A DNA stretch of 64,000 nucleotides, from positions 3,410,001 through 3,474,000 of the forward strand of contig NZ_AP022613.1 of assembly GCF_010730195.1 (NCBI RefSeq), in the 5' to 3' direction. Positions within the stretch are counted from its first letter, which is position 1. Every line of letters starts with the position of its first letter. The DNA is from Mycobacterium conspicuum (GTDB taxonomy: Bacteria; Actinomycetota; Actinomycetes; Mycobacteriales; Mycobacteriaceae). Below are positions 43,893 through 52,006 of this stretch, one piece after another. The translations under genes were made by a program, and so were the position numbers. The notes under the pieces were generated by a model. The model did no database searches. It saw only the letters and a program-made list of their open reading frames with translations, and was not told the DNA's origin.

Positions 43893-43957
43893 CCGCTGCT
43901 CACAGGTGAGGAATTTCGGCGAGCACAGCCGGGGATTTTCGATGAGCGCCGTCAAAG

Positions 43958-43973
43958 TCCGCCAGCTGGCGGA
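43958..43973. repeat. 16-base perfect palindrome at the IS insertion site
   Basis: TCCGCCAG followed at once by its complement CTGGCGGA. It begins at the last base of the right target duplication and lies 34 bases downstream of the sensor-kinase stop on the minus strand, so it was probably part of that operon's terminator before the element inserted beside it. Sequence is direct; function is inferred. Confidence 0.5.
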
Positions 43974-44006
43974 GTGGCGCGAGTGCGCGAACGGTCCGCG
44001 GCCATG

Positions 44007-45275
44007 TTACTGGGCAGCGCTAGGCTCCGGCACGCTAGTCACGGTGGCGATTATTCGGGTGCCGCGGCCAGGTGCCGTATCAATTTCGAGCTGCCCACCG
44101 ATGGCCGCTAACCGGTCTTTCATGTTGGTCAGCCCGGCGCCGGTGGTAGCCCGGTTGAATCCGGGGCCGCTATCACTGATTACAAGGGTGAGCTGGTGGT
44201 CTTCGACGGAGGCGTTGATTGCGACCTTCGCGTCCGGCCCCCCGTGTTTGGCGGCGTTCTGAAGCGCTTCGGTGCTGCAGTAGTAAAGGGCTGCCTCGAC
44301 CTCCCTGCGATAGCGGCCAACGCCCTGCAGGTTGAGGTCGACCGGAATCGCAGCGTGCGCGGCCGCAGCTGGCAGGGCCTGGGCCAGGCCGCCGCTGACC
44401 AACAGTGGTGGGTAAATGCCGTGCGCAATTCTGCGAATCTCGGCAATCGCGGTGTCCATCAATTCGGACGCCTCTAAGAGAAGTCTTTCAGCACGGTCTT
44501 TCTCGGCTCGACGAGCGAGTTGCAGCAAAACGGCTAGCGCGACCAAGTGCTGTTGGGCCCCGTCATGCAGGTCGCGTTCCAGGCGACGCCGCTCCTCGTC
44601 AGCGGCGGTGATCAGCCGAGTACGCGATGCGGCGAGTTCGGCGGCATGGTCGGCAAGCAGTTTCTGGGAGACCCGCAATGCCGCGGCGTTGTTCCAGACG
44701 ATTAGCAGTATGTGCACGGCGATGATCGGGAGAGCAACGTTGATGAACACGCTCTCGATGGCCGGAGGAGCATGCGCAGCTATTTGTGAAATGTTCTGGA
44801 ACCGAGCTAGCACAGCTAGGGCTAGGACGCAGCCGACGGTGATCAGCATGAGAATCAGTCCGCGCTGCCGTCTGACGTAATGCTCGGCAAAAACGACCGG
44901 CACCAACGCCAACAACACCATCACAGGTAGCAGGCTCGGCATGATGAACGTAATGAGCACGGCAGTGACCCAGTTACTAACGCAGACCAGCGTGATCGAC
45001 CGCTGATGCCTATCCCGTCGCACCAGGTACAGCGCGATCACCAACACAGCGCACTGCGCAGTGCAGATCGCCACGACGGCCAGAACCCAGAGGGATCGCA
45101 GCACCCACTCGTATCCCCAAAGCGGCAACAGCACGCCGGCAAGGAAATACATGACCGTCAGAGTCACGAGGAAAATCTCGAACCGTTCCGTCGCGTAACG
45201 GTGAACGAGGTCATAACCCAACAGCTGAAGCCGCTCTGTGGCATAGCGGTGAATACGGCTATTTCCTAACAGCAT
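44007..45275 (-). CDS. Sensor histidine kinase (NarL/LuxR-partner type)
   Basis: 422 residues. About six membrane helices occupy residues 33-215, then a HisKA_3 dimerisation segment with phospho-acceptor His in RRRLERDLHDGAQQHLVAL (about residue 247), an ALQNAAKHGG N-box, and the GPGFNRATTGAGLTNMKDRL ATP-lid region. The first 32 residues contain a tandem pair of the heptad HRYATER, unusual at the cytoplasmic end. It follows a receiver gene by 9 bases on the same strand. No external sensing domain, so the stimulus is probably membrane-borne. Within the rnpB-bounded region. Confidence 0.88.
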   Translation of the reverse strand: MLLGNSRIHRYATERLQLLGYDLVHRYATERFEIFLVTLTVMYFLAGVLLPLWGYEWVLRSLWVLAVVAICTAQCAVLVIALYLVRRDRHQRSITLVCVSNWVTAVLITFIMPSLLPVMVLLALVPVVFAEHYVRRQRGLILMLITVGCVLALAVLARFQNISQIAAHAPPAIESVFINVALPIIAVHILLIVWNNAAALRVSQKLLADHAAELAASRTRLITAADEERRRLERDLHDGAQQHLVALAVLLQLARRAEKDRAERLLLEASELMDTAIAEIRRIAHGIYPPLLVSGGLAQALPAAAAHAAIPVDLNLQGVGRYRREVEAALYYCSTEALQNAAKHGGPDAKVAINASVEDHQLTLVISDSGPGFNRATTGAGLTNMKDRLAAIGGQLEIDTAPGRGTRIIATVTSVPEPSAAQ

Positions 45276-45284
45276 TGATCAGAC

Positions 45285-45668
45285 TCATTCATGCGCCCGC
45301 CATAACCGCATGAGCAGATCCGGACTCAGCTTCTCCTTGCGGAGGTACCCCGCGGCACCACAATCCTCGACCCCGGAGGGGAGGTCTTTGAGGTCATAGG
45401 TTGACATCAGCAAGATCATCAGATCTGGGCGTGCAGCGCGGATCCGCCGCGTGGCCTCGATGCCTCCGATCCCCGGCATATTGACATCCATCAAGACGAT
45501 CCCGCTGCCGTCACCCCAGGTCGTCTCGATCGCCGACTCACCAGTTTCGCATTCGCCTGCTAATACGAATCCATCTGCAGCGGAGAGCATTTCAACCGCC
45601 ACACGCCGAAAACTGGCCTGGTCATCGACAACCCAGACCGGCACCTGTTCAGCTATCACACTGAACAT
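45285..45668 (-). CDS. Stand-alone receiver-domain response regulator
   Basis: 127 residues: a CheY-type receiver only. Acidic pair in VWVVDDQASF, phospho-acceptor Asp in IVLMDVNMPGIGG (about residue 60), switch Ser/Thr in LLMSTYD, and Lys in YLRKEKL. The protein stops after the last helix with no DNA-binding output domain, so it either acts by protein contacts, competes for phosphate, or is a truncated former regulator. It lies immediately upstream of the sensor kinase, likely co-transcribed. ATG 45668. Confidence 0.85.
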   Translation of the reverse strand: MFSVIAEQVPVWVVDDQASFRRVAVEMLSAADGFVLAGECETGESAIETTWGDGSGIVLMDVNMPGIGGIEATRRIRAARPDLMILLMSTYDLKDLPSGVEDCGAAGYLRKEKLSPDLLMRLWRAHE

Positions 45669-45728
45669 TGTCAGGTCTACGACTCGCTGACCGCCAGGGT
45701 GTACACACCACCATTTCGGTGGATCTGG

Positions 45729-46403
45729 CTATACCGATGTGTCGCCGCCAAGGAACATAAGTACTGCCTTGACGCGCCGATCGACAGTGTCGTCGCCGGT
45801 CAGGCCGAGCTTGGCGAATATCGAGTTGATGTGCTTCTCCACGGCACGCTGGGACAACACAAGCCGTTGTGCCACCGCACGATTGCTGCCGCCGCTGGCA
45901 AGTTCGGCGAGGACTTCTCGTTCCCGAGGTGTCAGCCTGCTGACCATCGCCGACGAACCAGGCTTTGCCAACAACGCCTCGACCACGAGCGGATCCAGTA
46001 CCGTCCCGCCCGATGCAACTTCGCGGACCGCATCGCTGAGCTGATCGAAATGCGCGATCCGTTCTTTCAGCAGGTAGCCGCGTCCAGTAGTGCCTCCGCC
46101 CAGCAGTCCAGCTGCATACTCGGGTTGAACGTACTGCGACAAGACGATCACCCCGGTCTTGGGGTAAGCGGTGCGCATCCAACGTGCTAGGCGAATTCCC
46201 TCATCGGTCGATGTCGGTGGCATGCGTACGTCAGTCACCAACAACGTTGGGTTGTGTTGGTCGAGAAGTTCTACCGTGGAGTCGAAATCAACGCCCTCAC
46301 CGACGACGACGACATCGGGATCCGTCGATAGCGCCCGACACACGCTGTCTCGGACCAGCAAAGAGTCCTCGGCGACCACGACCGAAATTCTCCGGTCTGC
46401 CAT
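45729..46403 (-). CDS. LuxR/NarL-family response regulator
   Basis: 224 residues. Receiver domain 1-125 with VVVAEDSLLVRD acidic residues, phospho-acceptor Asp in LLVTDVRMPP and Lys in YLLKERI. C-terminal LuxR helix-turn-helix from about residue 157: LTPREREVLAELASGGSNRA, SQRAVEKHINSIFAKLGL. Start taken as ATG 46403 (MADRRISVV). It is first of three minus-strand genes, 60 bases ahead of the receiver-only gene. It is likely the transcriptional output of the adjacent kinase; possible targets include the divergent secreted-protein genes 245 bases away. Confidence 0.88.
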   Translation of the reverse strand: MADRRISVVVAEDSLLVRDSVCRALSTDPDVVVVGEGVDFDSTVELLDQHNPTLLVTDVRMPPTSTDEGIRLARWMRTAYPKTGVIVLSQYVQPEYAAGLLGGGTTGRGYLLKERIAHFDQLSDAVREVASGGTVLDPLVVEALLAKPGSSAMVSRLTPREREVLAELASGGSNRAVAQRLVLSQRAVEKHINSIFAKLGLTGDDTVDRRVKAVLMFLGGDTSV

Positions 46404-46647
46404 CAGCCTCACCGCATTTCGCTCTCGCAGCCTCACGTTGATTGGCTCGTCCGACTATAGACGTGCGTCCGCCGACGCCCGCTTGGTACAGGCATGCAGG
46501 GTCCCCGTGGTGTAGGCACCACCTCAACTGTGGTGCGCGCTTTCTGGTTCGGCAGCACGGCAATTGATGGGATTTACCTGAGGTAATCCCAAGCGGCACA
46601 GGAAGTCCGTAACAAAAGGGCGCCTCTACATCGGAGAGGAACCATCG

Positions 46648-46989
46648 ATGAACAAGATGATCATAGGCAGCGTGGCCGCCGTCAGTGCCGCGATCGCCCT
46701 GGCCGCCGAGGGCCACGCCGACACGGCGTTCATTCGCTGCCCGTCGGGCTTCACCGGCGTGGCCACGACCGTCACCTCATGCGAGTTCGCCGACAGCGTG
46801 CGGTCCAGCTGGGGCGCCACCATAGCCAACGGTGGCAACGGCAGCCTCATCAATGCGTTCTCACCCGTCACCCTGCAGTTCTACTTAATGCACTGCAACC
46901 CCAACGGCACGGTGCACCTCAACACCGGTGAGACCAAGTACGCGGCGCTGTGCGTCGGCGGCAACGACGCCGAAGTGGTGTTCTGGTGA
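46648..46989 (+). CDS. Small secreted protein with four cysteines
   Basis: 113 residues. Signal peptide MNKMIIGSVAAVSAAIALAAEGHA, cut probably at HA-DTA. The mature part has FIRCPSGFTGVATTVTSCEF, AFSPVTLQFYLMHC and a final CVGGNDAEVVFW: two likely disulfides in a small mainly beta fold. This pattern is met in several mycobacterial and mycobacteriophage hypothetical proteins, function unknown. ATG 46648 follows GGAGAGG. Stop overlaps the next start in GTGA, the first of four linked small genes. Confidence 0.75.
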   Translation: MNKMIIGSVAAVSAAIALAAEGHADTAFIRCPSGFTGVATTVTSCEFADSVRSSWGATIANGGNGSLINAFSPVTLQFYLMHCNPNGTVHLNTGETKYAALCVGGNDAEVVFW

Positions 46990-47270
46990 GCCGCCGGACG
47001 ATCTACTTGGGCGCCGCGCTCACGGCCGCCGCGCTTGGTGCCTCCGCCGCCTTGGCGCCGCTGGCCCACGACGCAGGCGGCCAGCCTGAGCAGCACTCGT
47101 TTTTCGCTGGCCGATCCGGCCCTGGCACGTCATCGACGGACGTCTCAACCGGGGGGCAACCGTTTCTGCCCGCATACCTAGCGATGCTGCAGGGCAAACG
47201 GGCCTGGCCGCCTAACCGGTGCTACCCGCAGAACCTTCTAGACCTCCTCGCGCCCTGCGACGGCAAGTAA
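46986..47270 (+). CDS. Small secreted protein, unknown
   Basis: 94 residues. GTG start within the GTGA overlap with the preceding stop. Signal peptide RRTIYLGAALTAAALGASAALAPLA; the mature part is Ser/Gly-rich then ends with two cysteines in NRCYPQNLLDLLAPCDGK, which could close a loop. No family recognised. It is translationally coupled to its upstream neighbour, which supports a real gene despite the small size. Confidence 0.62.
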   Translation: MSRRTIYLGAALTAAALGASAALAPLAHDAGGQPEQHSFFAGRSGPGTSSTDVSTGGQPFLPAYLAMLQGKRAWPPNRCYPQNLLDLLAPCDGK

Positions 47271-47299
47271 ACCCGCTTACGAGAAAAGACGACACCAAC

Positions 47300-47620
47300 A
47301 TGAAACTCATCGTTATTGGTGCGGCCGTTGCCACCTCAGTCGTGGCACTGGCCCCGCAGGCGAACGCCACCACCTTCTACCCCAGCGGCGCCAAGGGCGA
47401 CCACAGTGTCGCGGAGGTCCGCTACGACTTAGCCCAGGTCGACGCGGCCTGGGAGCAGGCCATGCCCGACGAGATCCCTGCCGAAATCTGCCGGTGGCTG
47501 CACCAGGGTAAGGGAGAGACCGCAGTCATCGCCGACGCCGAGGAGGTGGGTTTGCCGCCCGCCGTTGCCCACATCGCGGTGTACTCCTCCGAGTGGCACT
47601 TCTGCCCGGAGTACTACTGA
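47300..47620 (+). CDS. Small secreted protein, DUF732-like
   Basis: 106 residues. Signal peptide MKLIVIGAAVATSVVALAPQANA, then about 80 residues with two Cys (AEICRWL and the C-terminal HFCPEYY). Helical centre and closing Cys-Pro-x-Tyr fit the mycobacterial DUF732 secreted-protein pattern loosely. ATG 47300 lies 30 bases after the previous stop. Its stop TGA overlaps the next ATG by one base. Fine function unknown. Confidence 0.65.
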   Translation: MKLIVIGAAVATSVVALAPQANATTFYPSGAKGDHSVAEVRYDLAQVDAAWEQAMPDEIPAEICRWLHQGKGETAVIADAEEVGLPPAVAHIAVYSSEWHFCPEYY

Positions 47621-47916
47621 TGAAGCGCCTCTTCATTGGCGCGGCCCTGGTGGCCGCGGCTGCGGCCGTCGGTCTGGCCCCCCAGGCGAACGCCGACCCC
47701 AACGCGCGCTACCTTGGGTGCCTGACCGAGCACGGCTATTACGTATACGACGCCGCCGCAGCCGTTCACGTCGGGGTGGCCATCCAGAATGACGAGCGGA
47801 ACGGGGTGCCCCGCCAGCAGCTCATTTACAACCTGGTGAACCTCTGGGGCTTCGACCGCCCGATGGCCAACGTGTACATCGACTGCGCATGGAGGACCTG
47901 GCGAGGAACGATCTGA
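47620..47916 (+). CDS. Small secreted protein, DUF732-like
   Basis: 98 residues. ATG in TGATG with the upstream stop. Signal peptide MKRLFIGAALVAAAAAVGLAPQANA is nearly the same in layout as that of the preceding gene (both end APQANA), pointing to a gene duplication. Mature part has two Cys (YLGCLTEHG and IDCAWRTW) and a helix in between, DUF732-like. Last of four co-directional genes and followed by rnpB on the other strand. Confidence 0.7.
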   Translation: MKRLFIGAALVAAAAAVGLAPQANADPNARYLGCLTEHGYYVYDAAAAVHVGVAIQNDERNGVPRQQLIYNLVNLWGFDRPMANVYIDCAWRTWRGTI

Positions 47917-48043
47917 CTGGCAGATGGCCTGGTGCAGCACTGCGTCCATCGGCCCAGCGTCGTTATTCGCCCCGCATCGGTGTGTCGCGCTAACCTCGCC
48001 CGACTGCCGCTCCCATGTGCCTGAATATGTGGGTCAAGCACGT

Positions 48044-48452
<409 letters not shown>

Positions 48453-48481
48453 ACCTACGGTACTCGCTAGGTAATGCCTGT

Positions 48482-48880
48482 TCAATCCCGGTCGTAATGG
48501 CAGACGGCTTCCAACATCAACCCGAACGGATCCAGCCAGAACGTCGCGTAATACGGCGGCGGATATTGCGGGAATGGTTGCGGCTCATGCAGCACTTCGC
48601 CGCCCAGCCGCCGCACGAACTGATGAACATCCCGCACGGCCGATCGGGTCTTCAACATGAAGGCGAGGTGTTGCAGCCCGACGCGATGCCGCGAATACGT
48701 GCCGTCCTCGACGGCGGGATAAAAGAAGATGTATGTCCCCGGTTTGCCCCCGGCCGGGCGGAACGCGAACTCGTCCTCGGCCGCGACGAACGGCTCGAAG
48801 CCCACCAGCGGCATCAACTGGTCGTAGTAGCTTTTTGCGGCGGCCAGGTCGGGGACGTTGACGCCGAGATGCCCGAGCAT
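48482..48880 (-). CDS. VOC (glyoxalase/dioxygenase) superfamily protein
   Basis: 132 residues with paired beta-alpha-beta modules of the vicinal-oxygen-chelate fold: MLGHLGVNVPDLAAAKSYYDQLM opens, VGLQHLAFMLKTRSAVRDVHQFV is the second module, and FWLDPFGLMLEAVCHY gives a closing metal ligand Glu. Metal-site residues could be His4, His in QHLAF and Glu near 125. The exact reaction cannot be told. ATG 48880. Thirteen bases after the alcohol dehydrogenase on the same strand. Confidence 0.82.
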   Translation of the reverse strand: MLGHLGVNVPDLAAAKSYYDQLMPLVGFEPFVAAEDEFAFRPAGGKPGTYIFFYPAVEDGTYSRHRVGLQHLAFMLKTRSAVRDVHQFVRRLGGEVLHEPQPFPQYPPPYYATFWLDPFGLMLEAVCHYDRD

Positions 48881-48893
48881 GGTTCACATTTAA

Positions 48894-49976
48894 CTAGCCG
48901 AAGCAGACCACGCTGCGCGCCCCGCGCCCGGCGGCCATGTCGGCGAACGCCGCTTCGACACCGTCGAGGCCGATGCGCCGGGTCACCAACGCCTCGAGGT
49001 CGAGCAGACCACGCTGGGCGAACTCGGCCAGCACCGGAATGTCGCGCGCCGGATCGGTCGCGCCGTAGACGCTGCCCTGGATGGTCTTGCCGTCGGTCAT
49101 CAGCGACAGCGCGGGAAACGTCGCCTCGTCGGTGATGCCGGCGGCGCCGACCAGGGTGACCTTGCCGCCGCTGCGGGTGGCGTCATACGCCGCCCGGATG
49201 GTGGCGGGCTTGCCGACCACCTCTATTCCGTGGTCGACGCCGGCGCCGCCGGTAAGGTCGCGCACGGCGGCGGCAAGGTCGACCTCGCTCGCGTCGACGG
49301 TGTCGGTCGCGCCGTTGGCCACCGCGGTGGGAAGCTGCGCCGCCACCCGGTCGGCGGCAATGATCCGCACCGCGCCCGACAGCCGGGCCGCTTGGATCGC
49401 GGCCAAACCCACACCGCCGCAACCGATTACCAGCACGGTCTCCCCCGCCCGGACGCCCGCGGTGCGGATCACCGCGCCGACCCCGGTGGTGACGCCGCAG
49501 CCCAGCAGCGCGGCGTGATCCAGCGGCAGCGACTCGTCGATCGGCACCACCGCGGCGGCCGGGAGCAGCGTCTCTTCGGCCATCGACCCGACACCCATTC
49601 CGGGCCACACCGGGCCGGCCGCGCTCTCGGCGTACGGAGCGCCGTAGGCGTGGTCATAGGCGTGCTGGCACAGGTGGGTCTCGCCGCGCAGGCAATGCGG
49701 ACAGCTGCGGCACGACACGATCCACGTCAGCACGACGTGCTGGCCCGGCTTGACCGTGCTGACGTCATCGCCCACTTCGGTGACAATCCCGGCGCCCTCG
49801 TGACCCAGCGCGCTCGGCAGCAATACCGGTATGGCCCCGTCGCGGATCGACAGGTCGCTGTGGCACACGCCGCTGGCCCGAAGTTGCACCCGCACCTCGT
49901 GGCCGGCCAGTGGCCGCAGCGCGAGCTCCTCCACCGCCGTCGGCTGCCCGACCTCGCGCAAAACAACTGCTTTCAT
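48894..49976 (-). CDS. Zinc-dependent alcohol dehydrogenase (MDR)
   Basis: 360 residues. Catalytic zinc ligands in SGVCHSDLSIRD and GHEGAGIVTEVG; structural-zinc lobe CRSCPHCLRGETHLC; Rossmann motif VLVIGCGGVGLAAIQAA. Typical NAD(P)-dependent medium-chain alcohol dehydrogenase, resembling the mycobacterial AdhB/AdhD-type enzymes. ATG 49976 has GGCGGAGATGAGAG upstream. Divergent from an aldehyde dehydrogenase with 70 bases between, so the pair could oxidise alcohol to acid by way of the aldehyde. Confidence 0.9.
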   Translation of the reverse strand: MKAVVLREVGQPTAVEELALRPLAGHEVRVQLRASGVCHSDLSIRDGAIPVLLPSALGHEGAGIVTEVGDDVSTVKPGQHVVLTWIVSCRSCPHCLRGETHLCQHAYDHAYGAPYAESAAGPVWPGMGVGSMAEETLLPAAAVVPIDESLPLDHAALLGCGVTTGVGAVIRTAGVRAGETVLVIGCGGVGLAAIQAARLSGAVRIIAADRVAAQLPTAVANGATDTVDASEVDLAAAVRDLTGGAGVDHGIEVVGKPATIRAAYDATRSGGKVTLVGAAGITDEATFPALSLMTDGKTIQGSVYGATDPARDIPVLAEFAQRGLLDLEALVTRRIGLDGVEAAFADMAAGRGARSVVCFG

Positions 49977-50046
49977 GGAGCTCTCATCTCCGCCTCCTAG
50001 CGATTTACGATGACGGGACGCACGCACCGGGTCAAGGGAGACCGTA

Positions 50047-51522
50047 ATGACGCAATCGACAACGCTGGCGCGACCGATTCTGACGATCGGCGGCGAGCCG
50101 CAGGCAGGCGCCGCCGGCAGCTACCCGGTGCACAATCCGGCCCGGCCGGCCGAGATCGTCGGCCACGCGCCCACCGCCGACCACGCGCAGCTCGACGCGG
50201 CCGTCGCGGCCGCGCGTCGGGCCGCGCCGGCGTGGCGGGCGCTGGGCGTCGCCGAGCGGGTCGCCGCCGTAGCGGCGGCGGCCACCACCGCCGCCGAACA
50301 GCTCGCCGCGCACGACGGCGCGCGGCTGTACACCCGCGAGCACGGCAAGGTGCTCAGCGAGGCGAGCTTCGAGATCAGCACCGGGCCGAGCCTGGCCGCG
50401 CTGCTGGGGTCCATGGCCGAGGCGGCGCTGGCGCCCGAGCAGGTCGACCCGCAGTCGGCCTACCCACGGCTGCACCGCGAGCCGTTCGGTGTTGCCGCGC
50501 TGGTGCTGCCGTTCAACTGGCCGCTCGCGCTGACGATGACGAAGCTGACGTCGGCGCTGACCGCGGGCAACACCGCCGTCGTCAAGGTGCCGCCGACTTG
50601 CCCGCTGGCGGCGCTGCAGCTGGCCGGGGCGCTGGCCGCCGCGCTGCCGCCCGGCGTGGTCAACGTGCTGGCCGGGCCGGGCAGCGAGCTGGCCCAGGCC
50701 CTGGTCACCCATCCCGGCATCGACCTCATCTCGCTGACCGGCGGCGTGGCCACCGGGCGCGCCGTGATGGCGGCGGCCGCGCCGCGGCTCACCCCGGTGT
50801 TGCTCGAGCTCGGCGGCAACGACGCCGCGATCATCGCCTCCGACATCGAGGTCAGCGACGAACTGGTCGAGCGGCTGGTGACCGCGACCTACACCACGGG
50901 CGGCCAGGTCTGCATGGCGATCAAACGGCTCTACGCGCCCGCCCAGCGGGTCGGCGAGCTGGCCGAGGCGGTGCTCGCGCGGTGTCAGCGCGAGGTCATC
51001 GGCGACGGCCTCGCCGACGAGACGACGCTGGGGGCGCTGCACAACGAGGCCGGGCGCGACCGGGTGGCCAGGCTAGTCGCCGACGCCGAAGCGCGCGGCG
51101 CGTCGGTGCGGACCGCCGGCAAGATCCGGGACGCGGATGCCGACGCGGGGGGATACTTCGCGCTGCCGACCGTCGTCACCGACCTGGCGCCCGACTCGGC
51201 GCTGGCCACCGAAGAGCAGTTCGGCCCGGTGCTGCCGATCTTCGGCTACGACAGCATCGACGACGCCGTAACCGCGGCGAACGCAACAGATTTCGGTCTC
51301 ACCGCGTCGGTGTGGACCGGTGACGACGCGCTCGCGGACCGCGTCGCCGGTCAGCTGGTGGCCGGTACCGTCAGCGTCAATTGCCACGGCTTGGCCGCCC
51401 AGGACCCCCGGCTGCCGTTCGGCGGCTGCGGCCAGTCCGGCATCGGCCGCGAACTCGGCATCGAGGGGATCCGGGCCTTCACCCAGCCGCGGACTTTCGT
51501 CCGGCACCCCGCGCCCCGCTAG
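50047..51522 (+). CDS. Aldehyde dehydrogenase
   Basis: 491 residues, class of NAD(P)-dependent ALDH. Conserved: FNWPLALTMTKLTSALTAGNT, catalytic Glu in LELGGNDAAI (about residue 258), catalytic Cys in TTGGQVCMAIKRLY (about 292) and EEQFGPVLPIF. ATG 50047 follows GGGAGA. Its 3' end overlaps the convergent whiB-like gene by 44 bases. Partner of the divergent alcohol dehydrogenase. Substrate specificity cannot be read. Confidence 0.9.
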   Translation: MTQSTTLARPILTIGGEPQAGAAGSYPVHNPARPAEIVGHAPTADHAQLDAAVAAARRAAPAWRALGVAERVAAVAAAATTAAEQLAAHDGARLYTREHGKVLSEASFEISTGPSLAALLGSMAEAALAPEQVDPQSAYPRLHREPFGVAALVLPFNWPLALTMTKLTSALTAGNTAVVKVPPTCPLAALQLAGALAAALPPGVVNVLAGPGSELAQALVTHPGIDLISLTGGVATGRAVMAAAAPRLTPVLLELGGNDAAIIASDIEVSDELVERLVTATYTTGGQVCMAIKRLYAPAQRVGELAEAVLARCQREVIGDGLADETTLGALHNEAGRDRVARLVADAEARGASVRTAGKIRDADADAGGYFALPTVVTDLAPDSALATEEQFGPVLPIFGYDSIDDAVTAANATDFGLTASVWTGDDALADRVAGQLVAGTVSVNCHGLAAQDPRLPFGGCGQSGIGRELGIEGIRAFTQPRTFVRHPAPR

Positions 51523-51853
51523 CGGCACCCCTCGCTCCGCTGGCGGCCCGGCGCCGGGCGGCAAAGAAGTCGGACCAAGACACCACCTCGGGGTGCTGCT
51601 TGAGCAGCGCGCGCCGTTGGCGTTCGGTCATGCCGCCCCACACGCCGAACTCGACCTCGTTGTCGAGCGCGTCGGCCAGGCATTCGGCTTTGACAGGGCA
51701 ATTTCGGCACATCGCGGCGGCTTTCCGCTGCGCCGCGCCGCGAACGAAGAGTTTGTCGGGATCGGTGGTCAGGCATAACCCCTGCAACACCCACGCGGTG
51801 CGCGCGTCGGAGATTGTGCTGATCTCGGGCATGTTCGCATCCGTGTTGGACAA
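51479..51853 (-). CDS. WhiB-family transcription regulator (WhiB4-like)
   Basis: 124 residues. Four cluster cysteines: LQGLCLTTDPD, then MCRNCPVKAEC. Followed by EFGVWGGMTERQRRALLKQH, the G[VI]WGG turn and basic helix of the family; best remembered match is WhiB4. The start is put at TTG 51853 because AGGAGG lies nine bases ahead; ATG 51832, seven codons in, lacks a site. The C-terminal tail is odd: an Ala/Arg/Gly repeat (ASGARGA twice) that overlaps the 3' end of the convergent ALDH gene. Expect an Fe-S redox-sensing DNA-binding protein. Confidence 0.85.
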   Translation of the reverse strand: MSNTDANMPEISTISDARTAWVLQGLCLTTDPDKLFVRGAAQRKAAAMCRNCPVKAECLADALDNEVEFGVWGGMTERQRRALLKQHPEVVSWSDFFAARRRAASGARGAASGARGAGRKSAAG

Positions 51854-51958
51854 CTCTCGGACCCTCCTGTGCGGCTGGTCCCCCCTGCCGACGACTATTC
51901 CGGCGCGCTTCGGCGGTGTCAGTCGACCGACCAGGTGGTGCACGGGATGAAATGCGCG

Positions 51959-51974
51959 TCCCCCGATTGGGGGA
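51959..51974. promoter_or_regulatory. Inverted repeat TCCCCC-GATT-GGGGGA ahead of the response regulator
   Basis: Perfect six-base arms with a four-base loop, 32 bases upstream of the response-regulator GTG at 52007 in the region between divergent whiB-like and regulator genes. Could be an operator for either gene. Direct observation; role is not known. Confidence 0.4.
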
Positions 51975-52006
51975 AACGACCGAGGAGCTATGCGACACTA
52001 TTCGGC

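Larger units (their letters stand above)
41550..43954 (+). mobile_element. IS21-family insertion sequence, 2405 bp
   Basis: Complete at both ends. Terminal inverted repeats of 50 bases (41550-41599 and 43905-43954) match at 37 of 50 without a gap, begin with TGAC, and each contains two copies of a GCTCAYCGAAAATCC-like word, the multiple-repeat arrangement of IS21 ends. Flanked by AAGT duplications. Contains istA and, overlapping by ATGA, istB in the family order. istB is broken by frameshifts, so the copy is probably not able to move by itself unless these are sequence errors. Inserted just next to a 16-base palindrome. Confidence 0.88.
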
